Shown here piece by piece: positions 23,769 through 35,780 of a stretch of DNA of 64,000 nucleotides. Made by a program: the position numbers and the translations under genes. How positions within the stretch are numbered: the first letter of the stretch is position 1; each line of letters opens with the position of its first letter. The notes below the pieces were generated by a model. That model saw only the letters and a program-made list of their open reading frames with translations. It made no database searches and was not told the origin of the DNA. This DNA comes from Uranotaenia lowii. Its lineage: Eukaryota > Arthropoda > Insecta > Diptera > Culicidae. The stretch spans positions 314,193,304 to 314,257,303 of the forward strand of contig NC_073693.1 of the NCBI RefSeq assembly GCF_029784155.1. Reading direction: 5' to 3'.

Positions 23769-24311
23769 TAAATCAAATAGAAATTTAACCAAAGCGACAC
23801 TACTTTGACGTGACTCTGAAAACGATTTATCTGTTTTAAAAATCCCATAATATAAATTCGATCAAACAAATTATTTTTTAAATTGCAGCATTGATATGTT
23901 TGTCAGATAAGTAATTAAAAAAGGTCAAATAAAACATTTTTTTTACCAAACATTCAAAGGTTTATGCTACAGCTTATCCAAGCATGTGCTTGCCATTTTA
24001 TTTATTTAATTCAAAAGGCAGATACATTTGATACAATTATCATTAAATTTAATATGATATTTAAAATATTCTTCTCAAGTAGAGTTAAGGCATTTTTAAC
24101 TGTTTATTAGTTGAAAGAAAATACGAATAAAAAAAATTGAAATCGTAAAAACAGCTACATAGAAACTTAAAACCCTTCAAACATTATCCAAAATAGGCTG
24201 GTAAAAAGAACAATGCTTAAAGCGTCAAATAAAATCATTGAAAAAGATATAATCTGGATGACCAATCTTTAAAAACTTAAAAGTACAAGTACTTTTTTAA
24301 ATAACCAAAAA
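23769..24311. other. unassigned AT-rich stretch
   Basis: No open frame of note and no inverted repeats recognised. Confidence 0.5.
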
Positions 24312-24704
24312 GGCTGGAACAAATATAAATTGCTAATTTTGTCACCCCCCTCTTAGGCATTTCCATACATCTCGAAGGGGGGAATAAATAAAGTTTGAAG
24401 TATTTAATGTAAATTTTGAAAAAAAAAATCAAATTTCCGAAAAATTAAAAGACCAAGAAACAAATTTTGGAAGATTGGAGTTCTTTCACCATTTCAATTC
24501 TTAATTTTATTGATTTTTTAGATGAAAAATTGATTGATTAATAGGTTTTGTGCAACCATATATGTAGTATGCTATTTTGTTGCATACAAGCTTTCGTGCA
24601 ATTTATTCCAAATTATTTGTTTTAAGCATTATTTTGCATAATCCTCTCTCTCACGATGTTTCAACTCCGAATGGCAAAAGAGGGATTTGAAATTTGTTCC
24701 GGCC
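24312..24704. mobile_element. MITE, GGCTGGAACAAAT family, empty copy
   Basis: Left end GGCTGGAACAAATATAAAT, right end complement of GGCCGGAACAAATTTCAAA. The whole 393 bp aligns, inverted, with 56105-56369 plus 57673-57800, where a mariner interrupts the same element. Subterminal TTTGTCACCCCC and TTTATTCCCCCC are shared. No coding sequence. The flanks here are A-rich, so the duplication cannot be read. Confidence 0.85.
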
Positions 24705-25670
24705 AAAAAAGCATATTAAATTGAAAAGTTTTAACAGAATTTTTTTTGGTAGTACCTTTTAAAATAACAATTATTCGTTTAAGTGGTCTTTAAAGTTAAT
24801 TATTTATAATTTTAAAGAATTTTGCTTTAAATTTTAACAGTCAATTTAAACAAGTACATAAAATTAAAAAAAATTGGTTCGAAATAGAAACAAAAATAAA
24901 AAATACTTCAAAACAACGATAAGAAAATAAGTAATCTACAACAAATAATTTAATTCCAAAATAAAAATATAAAGTAGAATTGAAGCTTAATTATCATTTA
25001 AGATAGATCGTGAAAATTTTACACCAAATGTTAATTTTATAAATTATATTGCATAATATAGATAAAACAATTTTTTTTCCAAAACTTGAACAATGATTTT
25101 TTTTTGATGAAAACTAAACCAAAGTCTTTTTTCTATTTTAAAGATGATGAAATTTTAATCAAGTAAATGCGTTAAAATTTGATTTTTTATACATGCAAGT
25201 TTACACTTTCATTCAAAATAATGTGTTCTTTCAAAATTAAAGGTGATATTTAAAAAAAAATGGAAGGTGTTGAATTTAACCCTTTCCTTCCCATGGTAGC
25301 ACAGGTGATCCACAACTTTGCACAGCTCGCATTTGGACTGGGCGCGTTGGATCAACTCCATTTTCTCACCGAATGTGTAGATATGAGTGAAGAAACATTG
25401 CACGAATTTTGAAGAAAATCGATTCGCTAGGTTTTGCTTGGCAGATCAAAAGCTGCAAAAAAGTCGGATTTTTTTCGAATTTAAATCAAGTCTTCATTTG
25501 TTGTTCAATAACTTGACAAGTTTTTATAATTTCCCTCAAATAAAAATACTGATGTGCAGAAGGTTGCTTATGCAAGCAGAATCAAATGATGGTTTACTTA
25601 GATTTAAAAAAAACAAGTAAATTTTCGAGTAAGTAAAGTGGATCACTGGCGATACACTGGGAACAAAACG
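24705..25670. other. unassigned AT-rich stretch
   Basis: Short frames of 64-77 codons only. 25255-25400 is more GC-rich and may be part of a dispersed repeat, but no second copy is in the window. Confidence 0.4.
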
Positions 25671-26615
25671 TACCGTAAACTGGGGGAACTTTGATCAGCG
25701 GGGTAACTTAGATCAACCAGAAATTTTTACAGATAATCATCATTAACTAAGTATAAAGTTGAAATATCTGTAAACTATTTACTACGTTTGAAAGCCTGTA
25801 AATTGAGTTAAAAATAAGTTGAATTTGGTTTTTATTAGGAAATTTTTTATATTACCTAAAATATAATTTAAAAATCTTAAAATATCTGGTTTTTTGAAGG
25901 CTCACAAACAAACATATCTCCTGATCAAATTTAAGCATTTAGGAGCAAATGGGTTGTTTAATGTGAAAGTTCAACTTTTTTTTTGTTGTTTTAGGTTAAG
26001 TTTAAATGTTATTTTTATGGTTATTTGATGAGAGTTTTTGGATACTGAAAAAGCGGCCATTTTTCATGAAAAAGCACGTAGAAAAAAAATGGCTAAGAAT
26101 CCTATCAAATGGCTAAGTTTAAAGAAAAAAAGAACATGGGAACAGTACAAGGTCTTATGGAATTGCATGAAAGTAAAAATGTATTTGTTATTGAGGCCAA
26201 AAAATATTGAAAAATGTTTATAATTTTTGCCCCTAAATGTATGCAGCAACATTGTCCATCTTTCGAGTATATTTGTTTTTGAAAGAAAACGCTGAAAAAT
26301 TCAATTGAGTCCAAAGTTATTGATGTTTTGAGTCTTTTGTGCTTAATTTGAAGATGTTGAAATAAATTTGAAGATGTTGAGATACCTGAAAACCATAGTG
26401 ATCAAAGTTATCCCGAAACTCTAAATCTTGTTGTGTAACAAACATTTAATTATAACCACCAATGTCGTTTAAATTAACTGCAATCAATGATCATGTTTGA
26501 TACTCCTAACCTCAGTAAGGGTTTTAAAGCTTTTAGGTATTACGAAAAAGCAATCCCTTCCAAAATATTTAAAAATGAATGAAAAAAGTGATCAAAGTTC
26601 CCCCAGTTTACGGTA
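25671..26615. mobile_element. MITE, ACCGTAAACTGGGGGAAC family
   Basis: Left end TACCGTAAACTGGGGGAACT, right end complement of TACCGTAAACTGGGGGAACT: a perfect match for 20 bp, continuing into TTGATCA. The outer TA on each side may be the target duplication. The left end repeats its GGGG plus GATCA phrase once (GCGGGGTAACTTAGATCA). No transposase is present. It shares CCCCTAAATGTATGCAGCA (26230-26248) with the element at 7534-8189. Confidence 0.85.
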
Positions 26616-28694
26616 CTTTTCTTCTTGTAAAGCTTTTTATCAATACTCATGAAAATCATTTCGTAAAAAAAAAATTTTCGCTTCAAGATAGTTATTTCAT
26701 CTGCTAAAATGACCACATGTCTCGAAATATTTGTAAAAGTTCGAGATTTTTTTTGAAAAAACGGCATGTTTTGTTTTCCTAGCGCAAAGTGTCATGGCGA
26801 AAAAAATATCTCAAACTTTGTCCTCATCAGTATAACAGTTAGAAGGTTTTATTTTGTGTTTATTTTTTAGGAATTTAGGGTTTTAGGAAAAATGATAGAA
26901 TAGTTCATATTCATCACAAAAAAAATGGTTTCCCCTTACACTTAGACTTGACCAGTTAAATAAAAATAATTTATTCTTCATCTCACTGGTTTCTGAAAAT
27001 GCTTCCCACTGATTGAGCTGTTGTTTAACCATTGGAGAGGAAGTACTTTTTTAAAAACGGTGAAAATATTATTAGAACTACTTTTTATGGCAAATAGCGG
27101 TATGATAGGATATAGAGAGAATAAAAGTTCATAATTAGCTAAAGAGTGTCTAAAATCTATGCAAACTAAATGAATCCTTTCTAATTTCCGGCATGTTATG
27201 TTCATACTTTGGTAATGAGGTGGTCATGGAGGATTATCAAAATACAGCAGATGTACAAAATTAAAAAAAAGGAATTGATCTTTATTTCAATGTTTGGTAT
27301 TTTATTCTCAAATATACAAAGTATGATTAAAGACTCATACTGGAAAATAGAATATTTTCAATTACATGAGAATATTTTTGTTATTATAATTTAGTATTGG
27401 CCCCGAAATTCTTCTCAGGTCGTTGCATCAATATGAAAACTGATGTTTAATAACGAATTCACCTATATATTCAAACAAAAAATGCTTTACTCTCTATAAA
27501 TACTTTAAAATTTTCATTTTTGAACGAAAAAGGGTTTAACTGAAAGCTATCGTATTCAAATATAGCAAAAACTAGCAGCTGATTTTAAGATATATTTTTG
27601 TTGAAGCTTTCACCTATTCAACAGTTTATAATTTATAATGGCAATTAGCAGCGTAAGCTATATTTTTGCTTGCGAAAAATAAACAAAGTTAATCGATTTT
27701 TTATTATCATCCAATTTTGGGCTCTCAACCAAGTGATACTTTATAAGCTCATAATATTGAGGTTATATTTAAATAAGAATTAAATTCTTATTTTTTTTAT
27801 TTTTGTGTTTAAGTTGTATCAGTTCCATGGAAGAAAGACTGAGTCAATTTGGGGTCATTTTTGAATTTTTCAGATCCTGGTGAGCTAAAAGTTTCGCTTT
27901 GGCCCATGCATGATTTTTTTAGTAGAATTTTTAAGCAGCTTTCACATGAGTAAATGTTTTTATTTTGAAGTTTGTATGGGGAAATTGAATATCCTGAAAA
28001 ATCAACATAATTTTTGTTTCTTCTGTGGAAGCGATCCTGCAAATGATTTTTGTACCAATTTAAAAATTGGAGATACTTCTTGTAAATCTCTCATATTATC
28101 TGAGTAATTCGTTTTCTTAATAGCAGCAAGAGATTTCAATATGTAGATTGCTCCAATGTTAAAAATCAGATGTCTGCTCATCTTTAAGTAGTTTTCATAC
28201 ACTTCTTTGTTTTATTTAAAAAAAAGTGTTCTTCTTGAGTTACGCATTTATCCGGCCTCTCCCCTTTATGAAAATTTTCAATCATGCTAAAGATAGATAA
28301 TGGCCCTTGTTTCGCGCCGCGAGTGAAGTGAAGGTAGTCGAGCCACATGAATCACTCGATTCCAGAAATCGCTTTAACAGAGGAAAGTCAATTTAGATAA
28401 ACCTAGGGAATGAACCTCTGTCACTTCGCTTACAACGACTATCGGAATAAGGTGACTACTAGAGCCTCGTGCATATACTGGCTCCGGCTATCGCCATCTC
28501 ACGCGCGTCGCCAAATAAGGGCCAATATAAGGTACGTGGGTTATTTTATCGAAAAATTCATAATGATCTCCCATAGAAACGCAAAAAAACTGTCAATACG
28601 TAAAACTCATCGAGAATATCTCTTGGATTGGTATAGGGAGAAAAACCTTAAACATAAAAAAAAACTTTTTTTCGCTAAAAATATCTATATTTAA
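26616..28694. other. mostly unassigned stretch
   Basis: Apart from the repeat at 27836-27950, only short frames occur. 28300-28540 is GC-rich with a 94-codon frame (28410-28694) that I cannot assign to any family. Confidence 0.4.
27836..27950 (+). repeat. second copy of the AGACTGAGT repeat
   Basis: Parallels 4582-4690 from AGACTGAGT through GGGGTCATTTT and a later CATGATTTTTT-like segment. The B-box-like motif is lost in this copy. Confidence 0.5.
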
Positions 28695-28887
28695 TTTTTT
28701 TTGTTTCGATTATAGTCGTGTTATCATCTTTATGGCATTCGCGACTTTATCAACGTTGCAGTTGGCGGATCGTTATTTAAAAACTTATCAGGTACTACTG
28801 TATTCGATGTTTACTCTTGGGCTCGAACTCGTGGACATCGGCTCTGGAGACAACAGACTTGCCAACTGAGCTATATCACAAGTCCTA
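28695..28887 (-). repeat. tRNA-derived SINE, copy 1
   Basis: On the minus strand it has a clear tRNA head, with A-box TAGCTCAGTTGG and B-box GAGTTCGAGCC. A tRNA-unrelated body follows, then an A tail (T run at 28695-28702). It matches 61646-61829 almost throughout. RNA polymerase III would start at about 28887. The element has no protein and relies on a LINE for copying. Confidence 0.88.
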
Positions 28888-30224
28888 ACACCTTACTATT
28901 TGTACAATATCTTATTATTATATCTGTATTTCCTTTTATTGAAAGAGATACAAAAGATACAAAAAGTGTATTGTCACCAGATGGCATGATTTATCAATAA
29001 ATAAAAAATCTGGCTGGAACGCCTTTTGTGCTTCAAATATGTATGTTTTTTTTAATTTAATGGATATCTTACCTCAAACATGAATAGTGAAAGAGAAAAA
29101 GTAGATATGCTTCAAGAAGATTTTTAAAAATATATCTTTAATCTTTTCTCTAAGATTAAAATAATGTTTCAGTACAAGAAAATATAAGCCTTCATGAGTT
29201 TTTTGTACTATTTTGCCTATTAATCTAGTGTCTACTTGAAAATGTCACCAATTCAACGGTTTAAGCTAACCCATTGAGTGAATCTCGCATATATCCTTAT
29301 TAATCATTCTGAGATGCAATAAAAAGTCCTTTTCCAAAGGCCTTGACCTTGATCTCACGTTCCTTCTCCCGAAAATGCGCAATAAAAAAATGGCCTTAAA
29401 TGTTTCATTCCAAGTCGCTGCTGCCATATTCTGCTCCATCAACACCGTCCAGCCATACGATATTGATACAAATGACATTTCTGCTTAGCCCTTTGAATGC
29501 CGTACAGCACTCTTTCACTCTGTCTCTCCTTCGCTTTCTCTCTCGTCACGATCGGCCGTAACCGTAAAGAAAATTCTTTCATGGCGTCCATTTGCCATCA
29601 TCGGCCAATGAAAACACTTTCCATTGAAGTGTTTCCCTCTGTTTGATGTTGGTTCTTTGCTTCATAACAACAACCGACATGAATGGCGGAGCGTGTGAGA
29701 CATGTGTGTAGAAGGTTTTTTGGCCATAAAAGTTGTTGTTTCTTGGGTTATACCTACATACGTCGTCGTCATCGTCCAGCGTCCGAGGCCATTTCACGAT
29801 TCGAGGGATGAAAGTAAAATACTGTGCTTCAATAAGCTGACTTTGGCCATTTGCAAGCAAAGGCTTTCAAAAGGTTTTATTTTAATGTGTTACTGGCAAT
29901 CAATAGCACTTAAAGAGTACATCAGCGGAAGACTAAACGATGATAATCTCTGTTTTTTACAAATTCAATTGAGCTTAGTGATCTTATTGCATTTCTAGCC
30001 AAACAGTTAAATTTCAAACAGGTGTATCTTGCCTAAAGCCTTTGCTTCAAGATGCACGCGCTCAACTTTTTTTTTTTTTCAAACTAAGCAGAAGAAAACT
30101 ATTGAAAAAAAAAACCTTAGTTAAATTCTATAAATATGAAACTTGTGAGACGGTAGTTATTTTTGAAACGAAGTTCCTTCATTTGAGGGAGATCTATTTG
30201 CGCTAGTGCGTTGCAAGGCAACAC
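28888..30224. other. unassigned stretch
   Basis: 29260-29880 is GC-balanced with overlapping frames of 70-98 codons on both strands and no recognised family. It may be unique host sequence. Homopolymer T at 30067-30080. Confidence 0.4.
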
Positions 30225-30760
30225 TTATAGACGAGATCACTCTCAGAAATACCTCTCATCATTACGACTCGAAGTTTGAACCCTCCTCTAACGACTTGAG
30301 AACCGCCATCTCCTCGCAATGACTCGAGACCCCCACATAAACCTCTCTTCTTCGCGACTATGTGCCTGATCTCTCTTCTTACGACTCGAGATCCGACCCC
30401 TCCTCAGGGGACTGAGATAAACGGAGAATCATCGTCAATGATCACACAAATTTGGCAGCCAATGATCGAATTTGTGGTAGTTTGTGGCAATTTATTAGAG
30501 AGAATTAGAAGGTTTAAGATAAATTGAGAGACACTGGTGCTCAGAGAGTGTGAAAATGTGCTAATTGTTGCAATTTGTGAAGCAGTTGTTGAATTTTGAT
30601 CATGACCATTCCAAATGCAAAGAATTATTTCTCCACTGCAATCCCTCGCCCCTCCTCGAATCGACTCGAGGTTAATATACACATACCTCTCCCTCCTCTT
30701 GCGACTCGAGATCCAACCTCTTATCGTGAAGACTCGGGGTTGACCACACAACCCGTTCGC
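30225..30760. repeat. GACTCGAGA minisatellite, interrupted
   Basis: CGACTCGAGATC or close variants recur every 35-45 bp with CCTCTTC-type spacers, from 30265 to 30408 and again from 30645 to 30745. The two parts are separated by a ~195-bp dispersed repeat (30409-30602). Confidence 0.75.
30409..30602 (+). repeat. 200-bp dispersed repeat, copy 1
   Basis: Matches 38119-38322 from GTCAATGATCACACAAATTT through GTGAAAATGTGCT to TTTTGATCAT. Both copies interrupt other repeat sequence. Edges look alike (ACTGA near the left, TTTTGATCAT at the right), consistent with a defined small element. No promoter boxes or inverted ends are visible. Confidence 0.75.
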
Positions 30761-31229
30761 GGCGCACCCATGACCTCTTCTACGCAGAAGATGATGAATT
30801 AGCTTTGTGTGGTATAGTAGAGTTGAAATTGTTATAATATATAAACTTTGTATACATTGAATCATTGGGATCAATATGTGATCCGTTGAGATGTAAACAA
30901 ATGAACTTAAGAATTATTTGTCAGTTGATTTGAAATCAATTAAGGTGGCCATTTCTAGTTATGTTTTTACTAAGTAATGTTTCACTAAAAACTTTTAGAT
31001 GATTGAAAATTTATGTTAACTCGTTATTGATTCTAACCGTGTAAACATTAATTCAGAATTACGTGAAAACAAATGTGTGTGTAATATTGTGATTTATGAA
31101 ATTATCATTCTCTCAACGATGTTTGGGAATATTAGAACTGGTAGTCCGTCGCGTATTAAAACAAATCGAACGCGTAAGAAAAAACAATGATTTTGGCGTT
31201 TACCACACTTTGAACCTTCGATCAAGGGA

Positions 31230-31378
31230 CTGACGCACACTACTCAGAGGCTCCCTGGCAATGCAATGGAGTCATCCTACACCGTTCACAGACTGTCGTT
31301 TACTCCAGCTCCTCTGCAGGGTAATCATGATCCGGGTGAACCCATCGCTGACCGCATGTTAAGTGTTGGAATCTGTAC
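31230..31378 (-). pseudogene. R1-like LINE, segment beyond the hAT insertion
   Basis: GC-rich sequence that would be contiguous with 33822 onward once the hAT-type element and one 8-bp duplication are removed. On the minus strand it would continue downstream of the reverse transcriptase. No intact frame. Confidence 0.55.
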
Positions 31379-33821
31379 CAGGCGCGGTCCTATGGGGGGG
31401 CAGATCGGGGTGATCACCCCCCCCCCCCCCCCCAAGCGGCAAAAAACCGTTACAAAATACCCAAAATCGCTGGAATTTCTATGAAATGTTCGAACATTTT
31501 CTAGTGGGTGTTCTTGGAATTTTCAAAATTTTCCACTCCGTGGGGGTGATCGTTAAATAAAAGAATTTATTAATTTCTTAAATTCTTAAAATTGGAAAAA
31601 AGTTCAGTCCGCCAAACTAAAACAGCTGTAACTTACAATTCCGTAGACCAATTTTCACCAAGTTACTTTTGTTAAGGCACTTACAGTGTTTAATTCGAAA
31701 TTGCAGACCATATAAGCATCTTTTATACATTTTTATACAATCATATCTATTCAATTTTCTAAAAATACCAATAAATACTACTTCTTAAATTAGAGGTGAT
31801 GAACAAAATCTGATAAAAATTGAGTACAGGAATATACCTCCAAAAACAGGTTTTAAAACAAAGGCTCCAAAAACTTGCGTATGTATCAATTTTTCCCAGA
31901 TGAGATAAAACCAGTGATTAAAACATCCCGTCATAACTCGACTTATTCTCGGGAACAAGGAGTTTTCATTGAAAAATATTATTAGCTATAAGAAATGAAA
32001 CCTTTACAAACCTTTTTAATTTTAAATTATACATTATGATGGAAAGTATTGAATGCATGAAACAAAAATACAAATTTTGACTTTTTAACTAAATCATTCG
32101 TTCCAAATTTGTAACTATATCTTTCGATTCAGTTCCAATAAATTTGAAAATCTATGAGAGCTTGAAAACAAATTAAAATAAAGTTCCGAAAGCTGCATAC
32201 CTAAGAAGTTGATTTTAATGATTTTGTTTTAGTATTAAATTTATAGATATTTAGAAATCGAAGAATCGAAACGAGAGTTTATATTAATTAGCTTTTCGAA
32301 TCACGACGAGAGGTGATAATCAAAATCTAGTTGAAGATTCGAGTTCGGCGCACCAAAATCTACTAAATCAATCATTAAAACATAGACACCAGAATGCTAT
32401 CTCTTGAATTATTTTTTTAAGACTTTTTGATAAGGAAAAATCATTTTCAAATGTTAAAAACTAATCTTTTTCATCTTAATATTATATTTAAATTTAAGAA
32501 GAGTTAATCACCGTAATTCTGTTTGTTAATTATATTTATCGACCTTATCGATGAAAATTAAAAGAACATAACTAAGAAAATTTCAACATTATGAAAATTC
32601 TTGTCAAATAGAAAGTTAGAAATGTATGGATATTCAAAATGTGAGAGTAGAATTTTATAAGAAGCATTTTAATCACATGTCATCAATTCATTCTTCATGG
32701 ATAAAAAAATAAACAAATAAATAAATAAAATCAGGATCAGTTTCGTGTTTGATCATTCAAGAACTCTTCCATTTCCCAAATTGTACTTTGTCAGAGATGA
32801 TGAATTGTTGTTGTATTTTAAATACATAAAGTTATAATTGCGAACACTATCTAAAATTAACTTTTCTTGCCTTTTATAATGATTACTGATAGAATTTGAA
32901 TTTAAATTAAGGGTTTTATCTTTGATAACTTAATAACTTGATAACTTGATAGAATTAATTATTTTCATTTTTAAATTAATCATCTGCTTATTTCGAATAA
33001 ATTCTTTGAAGTTCAAAATGGATATATTTTGCTCATAGATAATTCACATTTCAAATTGTGATTGAATACTATTTCAAATGGACGACATTACAGAGGAGTT
33101 TTTCAACTAAAACTACAATTGAAATTGAAGAAAGAAAAGAAATGTTAATTAATATGGTTGATAATTTACATTATTATCAATTACTCTGACCTGATCTGAT
33201 TTTATTGCACGAATTCGAATTTAATTTTTTATCAAATTTGGTGTTATATTTGATCTATTCTTCTTCTGCGCACTGATTGTTATGTCCGAAGCTTCAAATT
33301 CTGGCTTTATTCCAATTTTTAATTCGCATTCCGTTTCTGATGTTTTGAATATACTTGCTTGAATTTTTTTTTGTTCATAATAAGAATCAACATTTCGAAT
33401 GATTTATTTATGACTAACCGGAAATAAAATTGATTTAAAATTTTGATTCTGATTTGTTTTAATTCGTATCAGTATCTTTTTTTTCGAGTTTGTGTGATTA
33501 TTATGGGTGTGAATATGATTTGAGAAATCAGTTTTCTTATATATTGTCCTTTTTTGGTATTGTTATAATTTCTAACAAATTTTTAATTCGAAACCCCCCA
33601 CCAATGGACGTGTCCATCGGGTCTGGAGTGCAGCAAATATTAAAGTCTCATTTGAAAATGCACACAACCCCCCCACCCCCCTCCCTGCCCCCTTAAACGC
33701 ACTCACACTCTCCAAATGAACTTTTTTTCGCAATATTTTTATGTTATTGACTGATTTTTGAAAATTTGGAAAATCACCCCCCCCCCCCCCCCCCCAAGAG
33801 CCAACTCTAGGACCGCCCCTG
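31379..33821. mobile_element. non-autonomous hAT-type element, 2.4 kb
   Basis: Ends are CAGGCGCGGTCCTA on the left and the complement of CAGGGGCGGTCCTA on the right. ATCTGTAC flanks both sides exactly (31371-31378 and 33822-33829), the 8-bp duplication expected of hAT transposition. The CAGGGGCG-type start is also usual for hAT. Long C runs sit just inside both ends (31417-31433 and 33777-33795). The AT-rich interior has only short frames and no hAT transposase, so it depends on a partner. Confidence 0.88.
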
Positions 33822-35010
33822 ATCTGTACACATCCTCTGCACCACGTTGTCTACTGTTGTGTCGGGCCCACAGACGGCAAATATGTTGGTACGTACCGCA
33901 GCAAACCTCTAACAGGCAAACATCACGTGTTCGGGTGTCTCCTCTTCGTCACTAAAAGCTGTAAATATGGCGAAACTATGTACATGTCCAAACTGGTAGT
34001 GGTACTTCATGAAGCAACCATTACCAGTCAGCAATTGCGTCATATGGAAGTCCAGTTGAACATCGCGAGCTCATTGACGAGATTTCGTACGTTGGCCGCT
34101 GAACGCTGTTAAGTCTCGCGCGTTACACTGCCTTCCCAGGGGCCTGCTGCCGCTCCGTATCGCAAAATTGACGTTCGACATCATCCGTTATAATGCGACC
34201 GTGGCCATTGGCGCTCTTTAACACACGTAATCGACATGATTCGTGAATCAGAGTCTGTCGTCGATCATCACCCCTTGATACTCAAATTCGTACTTGGAAA
34301 CGATATCATGGGGTGATCAGCACCTTCTCGGTTTTGTGGAGAGCTAGGCGTAGGCACTTGGAGTGCATCCAGCTTTCCACTACCTGGATAGCTACTGTGG
34401 CATGTAGCTGTACTAAATCAGCCGCAAATCATACAAGTTCAGCTCCCGATGGGAGGCTCATCGTACGTGATGTTCCACAGGTCCGGGCCAAGTATTGACC
34501 CCTGTGGAACACGTCCGTATGCCCTTTCCGGTCATATATTGAAGTTGGCGATTGTGAAAATAATCTTCCACGAGCCAACACAGATATGCCAGGACCACAA
34601 TCACTGTCCAAAGGCGTTCTTCGGGTCCAGAGTGACACCCGCGCAAAAACGAAGCCCTCTCTTCTTCATTAGCCTGGCTCTGTCCGCTAACTCAATGACA
34701 GAACGGATGGCGACTTCGGTGCTGAGTCCTCTACAGAAACCACACTGTTTCTCTGAGAGTTTGCTCAAGGTGCACCTCTGGAGCCGGCTCTGAATCACCT
34801 GCTCCAGGACCTTACCCGCTGTGTTCAGTAGACAGATCGGCCAGCACAGGTCTCCTGGAGGCTTACCCGGTTGATGATCACTCTCAGTTTGTATGGGCAC
34901 GTTTCAGGTGGTGCATAACCACTTTTTGTTTTGGCCATGACTATCCGATTGGTATCGCCCCATAGACAATCGTATAGCAGCAAATAGCATAATAGCATCT
35001 CGGCATAGTT
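33822..35010 (-). pseudogene. R1-like LINE reverse transcriptase remnant
   Basis: The minus strand from 34900 to 34601 reads PICLLNTAGKVLEQVIQSRL, then CGFCRGLSTEVAIRSVIELA and KKRGLRFCAGVTLDPKNAF. These are reverse-transcriptase motifs of the R1/Waldo type. In other frames further down, from about 34600 to 34300, come VEDYFHNRQLQYMTGKGIR and a polymerase-site region with SGAELV. Frameshifts and stops break it repeatedly. A Cys-containing C-terminal part may lie near 33850. The endonuclease half is missing or unrecognisable. Clade name is inference from motif style. Confidence 0.8.
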
Positions 35011-35780
35011 GTTTGAAACTGTCTGCGAAGGGCCGATCAGGCGTGCGTGAAGGGTGGCCTCAGCTCCGATTTCCCTTCTTCGTTCAGCATTCTGCGCATT
35101 GTCCTATGGCAGTCGGAATGCAGACACGCAATCACCTCTGCTTGCTAGTTGACGGGTGGCCTAGTGTTTTTACGCTTGGTCATTCTCGTCATCGCAGCAT
35201 CACAAGCTCAAGCTAGTACTGTATGGATGGATTTAACCGACATTCGGTTATTTGTCACGAGCGCGTACGCCAGGCGGTCAGTCAGTGATCAGCGAACGCG
35301 AGTGAACTAGTCGAGCGGTAGTGTGCGATTCCCCGGCATTTAAGGTCTCGCTGAGTCGAAGTTTGGATATCAGAATCGGAGAGGAGAAAATCGAACCGAG
35401 AAAGATAAACGATCCTGAAAGACTCACGTTTAAATAATTTTCGTTAGACAAGCTAAAAAATTCAGTAAATTATTATATAACCCATTTTAGTACAATGAGT
35501 AATTCAAGTACCCTATATACGAAAAAATTGGTCATAGCGAGAATAAGTTTTCTAATTTGTCATTTATTAAGCTATTTCGGTCGGTGTAAAGGAAAAAGGT
35601 AACCTATAGTCCATATGGAAGTAAATGAATCAATGTTTCGTACAATTTAATACCGAGAAAAGCAAATTTCGGAAAAACGGTGATGTTTAGACTAGCCAAA
35701 TTTATAAGAAAGCCTAAATGTAATAACAAATAAATATCAGCAGATTTAAAGGAGAACTCGAGATGAAAATTTATATTAAA
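35011..35780. other. GC-rich then AT-rich flank
   Basis: 35215-35420 resembles a retroelement 5' region in composition, but no second copy is in the window. Nothing else recognised. Confidence 0.35.

Noticed and set aside
30404..30874. 156-codon minus-strand frame
   Set aside because: It spans a minisatellite and the 200-bp dispersed repeat, both non-coding elsewhere.
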